From Neoarius graeffei (lineage: Eukaryota > Chordata > Actinopteri > Siluriformes > Ariidae), in NCBI RefSeq assembly GCF_027579695.1, contig NC_083587.1, forward strand, positions 40,677,732-40,741,731: 64,000 nt of DNA, given 5' to 3'. Positions 35,301 through 41,300 of the stretch are shown piece by piece (position 1 is the stretch's first letter; every line of letters starts with the position of its first letter). A model generated the notes under the pieces. It had not been told where the DNA came from and did not search any database. It saw only the letters and a list, made by a program, of their open reading frames with translations. The position numbers and the translations under genes were made by a program.

Positions 35301-38300
35301 CACCAGATCCAGTGTAAATAGCTGCCGGAGCGCGCTCCGGCTTGCTCCCCTCAAATTAAGCAGCGCACTCCGGGAGCAAGCCGGAGCGCGCTACTTAATT
35401 TGATGGGGAGCAAGCCGGAGCGCGCTCTGGAACCTCGGCCGGAGCACTCCGGGAGCAAGCCGGATCGCGCTGCTTAATTTGAGGGGGAGCAAGCCGGAGC
35501 GCGCTCCGGCAGCTATTTACATTGGATCCGGTGTAAATAGCTGCCGGATCATAATTACAGTAAACTAGTAAATACAGTAAAGGAAAAACTTGAGACTGAA
35601 AGGTTTTAACAGTCATCCAAATGACTGAACATAAACATTGCTACAGTAACATACTAGCTACTATGTTGTTGACATTAGCTAGCTTGACCTTCAAAATGGC
35701 GGACACCGGGGCGTCACGTGACCCTGTGACGTCAGGTGAAATACCTCAATAGATTCTTTCTGTTCCTACTTCAGGAATGATACACAAGCAGTCAATTAAA
35801 TTTAGTGGTATTTGTTTTATTAAAAAAAAAGCCAATGATCACTTCTCTAACATGCAGAGCCAACTTAAATTCTTACTGCCTTGAGCTTTCTGAGCCATCA
35901 GTGTTGTATGGTAACAACATCACATTTCATGTTATGGACTCAATGTCGGGTGTAACGAACTAACTGTTGATAGACAGAATACACGTTGTCCAATCAAAGA
36001 ACAAATTACACAAAAGAGACTTAGACAACCTTTATTGTCATTCAGTATGCAACAAGTGTACACCGAACAAAATTTTGCTGCAATTTGGCTCAGCACAGAA
36101 TTAAATATGAAATGTATTAAATTAAATTATGCAGCAGCAAAAATATTAAAAAGTGCAAAAGTGACCTGTGGAATTAGGAAATGTTCAAGTTATAAATAGA
36201 AGTTTAGAGTTTGGATTTGGAGTTCAGCAGTCTGGTGATCTGGGGGGAAAAAGCTGTTACAGAACCTGGTGGTCCTGCACCGAATGCTGCGGAACCTCTT
36301 TCCAGAGGCCAGAGGGGAGAACAGTCCATAGTGAGGGTGTGAGGGGTTACTGATGTTACTGGCTTGAGACATGCAGCGCCTTGGTGCAGTGTCCTGAATG
36401 GAGGGAATAGAAGTCCCAATGATTTTCTCTGCTGTCCTCACCACTCTCTTCCAGTCAGAGGCACTGCAGCCTCCACACCACACAGAGATGCAGCTGGTTA
36501 GAACGCTCTCTATGGTGCTTCTGTAGAATGTAGTGAGGATGGGTGGGGGCAGGTGGGCTCTCCTCATCCTACAGAGGAAGTGCAGATGTTGCTGTGCCTT
36601 CTTGACCAGTGACACAGTGTTCACAGACCAGGTGAAGTAGTCTGTGATATGCACCCCCAGGAACTTGGTGCTATTGACCACCTCCATGGCCCTGTTGTTG
36701 ATAAGTGGAGCGTGGCTGGGTTGGTTTTTCCTGAAGTCAACAATAAACAACGATCTCTTTAGTTTTGTCCACGTTCAGGATCAGGTTGTTTTCCCTGCAC
36801 CAGCCAAAAGAGCAGACAAAAGTAATGCAAGTTTTTTGGGGTTTTTCACTTGGTTACAGCTTTTCTGTTACCATGTTAGCTATTTAGAGGAAATACAGCA
36901 TAAACCCCATCGTTTATTACAGACCTGAAACACACATTTTAAAATGACACTATTATCCCTATTCAATATCAAACAGCTGCTGTTCTGGAGCAAGACACGG
37001 ACGCTGATGCAGAACTATCTAGCAGCTACAGGAAGCTTTTGGACCTTGGAAGACACACTGGTGGGATTCATGTTCAAGGACCTCATCTGGTGTGGTCAGC
37101 AGGAAAGCGACAGAGGTACAGCAATAGAAGGTGTTTATATTATTCAAATCTTATTAATAAATACATCATTTAAAAACTTAATTGCAACGGTTTGTCTTTT
37201 CTATGTTTCTTCCATTTTTTTTTTTAATTTACACAACCTCTCTGTTCCCAAAGGCTTTGATTTTCAGTCTTGCCCAGAATGGTCGACATGCGTGAGCCAT
37301 CCTGTGCACTCACTGTGGAAACGAGCATCACAAAATGTAAATCTTGTCTAGTAACTTACGGTAGTCCTATGTTGAATATACATCTGGTCTCAACCCTTTA
37401 CCTAACCAAAGAGACAGGATATTTTTAAAACTGTTTTTCCCAACACTTTTTCTCTTGACAGTACCTAGAAAACAAATATGTTGGCTTGGTCATAGAAACA
37501 GCTAAGGCATTAAACTATAGAACTGTAAAACATAACACACTGATGGTGTGTTAAATTGTTAGATTTTCCATCAGCCGAGACACTGAATGTGTGAACACTA
37601 GAGCTATTGCTAGCTGCAATTGATGAAACATTATTTGCTGACCATGACTTTTTGTCCTATAAATGAGGTCTTTTCTCGGTGTGCCAAGATTTTGGCTCAT
37701 TAAGATAATAGTTGGAGCAGAATATATGGGTTTGTTGTTTTCCTGTACTGCAGTTAAACCAGCCACTCTTCCTGAAACCACGGTTAATCCAACAGCATAT
37801 AGATTTTTAGGGCTGCAGCTTTGAGATGCTAAGCAGTAATAGTGCTGAAAGTGGAAAGGGAGTGCCCGTGACTTCCTACACAAACCAAATTAACTTTCTG
37901 CAAAACAATTATTTAAAATAAATAACATGAAGATGCAACCATTCACAATATGAGTATACAGGCTAAAAGTTTTTATATTTAGTGTTATTGTGCTGATGGT
38001 TACACCTAACGTTGTATGTGTGACAGTTACAGGTAGCTGGCTAACTGTCCTAACTAATGCTATCCAGCTGTCATTCGGTAGTCAAAAGGGCCTGCTACAC
38101 ACTAGAGTCACTTAGGCCTGCTACACACTACAGGATATTGAACTCTTTACCAACTTTAAAACATGGGAGACCACAGACATAATGGCAGATTTAATTGATT
38201 TTTAATATTTTCATTGCAAGAACCCACAAACCAGACAATTCAGTCAAGATGCAGGACCACACACTTGGCGATTATAATGAATGATTTCAGAGTGGTGATT

Positions 38301-41300
38301 CCAGGGATGTGGGCTCTCACAGAAACTCACTCTGGAAAGTTTAAAGTTTGAAACACTTGAAGTGGCTGAACAAAAAAAGGTGGCTCGCTCTGACAAAGAA
38401 ACAAGATGCTGAATGCAGAACGTGCTCTTAGTTACAACTGAGACACTAGCACTTGCTGGGGAAAAAACATTGTACAGACACGCCCACATCCATTTTGCAG
38501 CATGAGCTGGAGGTGAACTAGTGCAAACTACTGCTACAAGCTCATGTTGTGTACACAGATGAAGGGGAGAGTGAAACCCAAGATCATTAGAAATGCGGTT
38601 ACTTTTATACATTCTCTAACCTTCCACTGCCCTGGAGATTCTGTGCTAAACATGACACTTCCCGGTCAGCTTGCTCTCTGCTTAATATTCCATTGCTGTT
38701 CCTTTCACACTATATGATGTTTAGTCATAAATATCAAACATACTTGATATTTACAATTCTAAATCGGGAAGGCTCCAATTAGGTGACCTCAAGACTATGT
38801 CTGTAAACCCCCTCATACTACAGAATTATTTGGGCAATAATCGCTTCCAACCAGCCTCGAATCAGGAACACTCCTTGATTATCGGAAGGGACAAATCAGA
38901 CCCAAATTCAGCCTAATTTTCCAATAGTGTGGGGCCAGCCTAACATGCTCAATGACATTACAGTACACTCAATCAGATTTCAGCTTTGCAAACTGGAAGC
39001 ATATTTACAAGTGTAAAAGCATGTATATAATCAGGAACCAACCCAGTGTAAAATGGGTCTTAGTCTGTAGTTCTAATTAATTTAATTCCACCCACTTTGA
39101 AAAAGCTGTACATTGTCAAACTTATACTGTACATAAAATGTATACTTACCTTCTGAATCAGTTTTGTCAGCTTGGTTATGTAACTGAATGGTTATATTTT
39201 GTTTTTTTGCAGTTTGCTGCAGCAGCCTGTGGAAATATTACAGTACTCTTAAATGGATCCATTGAAAATGCATTCAACAGGAACAGGTCAGAAACAGCAA
39301 TCATGATTTATTTTACAGACACATACACTTAATTTGTTTATACATTTCTATTTTTATTCATTGTCAAAGTTATTGTTGAGATTACATACATATTTTAAAA
39401 CAAGTCCATATATAGCCATTAGTATAATGTATAAGAGGGTCCTCATAAATGTGAGGATAAAAATTAAATGAATGAAGACAAAAACACCAACAAACAAAGA
39501 CGGTGTTAACTGAAGAGGTTCTATTACATAAACCATGGTAGCAATAAAAAATTTTCCACTTCAGATTGTAATGATAGTTCTCCTTGTGGTTTTATTTTCT
39601 CTAGCATGTTTGGCAGTGCGGAGCTGGACAATCTGAACCCAAGGATGGTGTCCCATGTCCACATTAAAGTTGTTCCAAACTTAGAGGGCCCATTTGTGTA
39701 AGAGAGAATGAAAAAAGTAGCTTGGATTCTCCTTGTCTTTGTGAAGAGGTGTACATCATTTATGTGCAATAGGCTATGTTTGACACCTGCAATAGGCTGC
39801 TTTTTCCATTACTGTTTACTGTATGAGACAACTTTTTTCAAGATGCATGTGAGCTCCACAAAGGGAGTTATTTTTCTTCATAGATATCACAGATAAACTT
39901 GTTTTGCTGTAGTGTTATCAGAAGAAAACAGAAACTTCTTGGATTAAATGGCCATTACTCAGAATACTTTAATTTAAAGTGAGAATCCCAGGAGTGTGTT
40001 AAGGTCTTAATTTATATTTCTGAAGTTAACAAATTACATTTATGTTTCTAGAGAGTCCTGTTCCAAGGGTTCCATTCTGAGACTCATAAGTGTTCTGCAG
40101 ACCCGAGGGTTCCGCTGGTCCTGCACAGACAGCGAAGTGTATTTTTATCATCAACCAACCACTGTATCTATTATTATTTATGTGAGTAACCAATAAATTT
40201 TACACTTACAGTACCATTCAAAAGTTTGGACACTTATTCATTACGATTAATGAGTATGTCCAAAGTTTTACTGGTACTGTATATCTGAAATTTGTGCTGC
40301 ACAAAGCGCATTTAGCAGGACTTCATGATATATTCCTGTTATTTAAAAACAACACTGATGATACTTCATTGCATTGAGAACCTATGACTGACTTCCTGCT
40401 GAACATGTTCCAAAAGGGTTTTTTCCTTTTTATTTATTTATTTAAAAAACATAAAAAGACACTTCTCTATAGTGCCACCTCAAGCATCATATTTAATTCC
40501 ATTGGATGTACTATATACAACCCCGATTCCAAAAAAGTTGGGATAAAGTACAAATTGTAAATAAAAATGGAATACAATAATTTACAAATCTCAAAAACTG
40601 ATATTGTATTCACAATAGAAAATAGACAACATATCAAATGTCGAAAGTGAGACAATTTGAAATTTCATGCCAAATATTGGCTCATTTGAATTTTCATGAC
40701 AGCAACACATTTCAAAAAAGTTGGGACGGGGCAATAAGAGGCTGGAAAAGTTAAAGGTACAAAAAAGGAACAGCTGGAGGACCAAATTGCAACTCATTAG
40801 GTCAATTGGCAATAGGTCATTAACATGACTGGGTATAAAAAGAGCATCTTGGAGTGGCAGCGGTTCTCAGAAGTAAAGATGGGAAGAGGATCACCAATAC
40901 CCCTAATTCTGTGCTGACAAATAGTGGAGCAATATCAGAAAGGAGTTCGACAGTGTAAAATTGCAAAGAGTTTGAACATATCATCATCTACAGTGCATAA
41001 TATCATCAAAAGATTCAGAGAATCTGGAAGAATCTCTGTGTGTAAGGGTCAAGGCCGGAAAACCATACTGGGTGCCCGTGATCTTTGGGCCCTTAGATGG
41101 CACTGCATCACATACAGGCATGCTTCTGTATTGGAAATCACAAAATGGGCTCAGGAATATTTCCAGAGAACATTATCTGTGAACACAATTCACCGTGCCA
41201 TCCGCCGTTGCCAGCTAAAACTCTATAGTTCAAAGAAGAAGCCATATCTAAACATGATCCAGAAGCGCAGACGTCTTCTCTGGGCCAAGGCTCATTTAAA

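Larger units (their letters stand above)
34483..35749. mobile_element. TIR element related to 24815-26256, with large palindrome
   Basis: Ends TTGAGGTTTTTCACC and GGTGAAATACCTCAA, one mismatch, TA on both sides. CGTGAC and TGACGTCA motifs lie just inside the ends, as in the other element. The left part holds a long first exon (34613-34960). From about 35148 to 35690 the sequence is a palindrome with GC-rich AGCCGGAGCGCGCTCC-type repeats in its centre. The right end has no THAP exon. Confidence 0.7.

Noticed and set aside
36944..37351. Single 135-codon gene
   Set aside because: The frame covers two cd38 exons and the intron between them; exon boundaries with GT/AG sites and family similarity explain it better.
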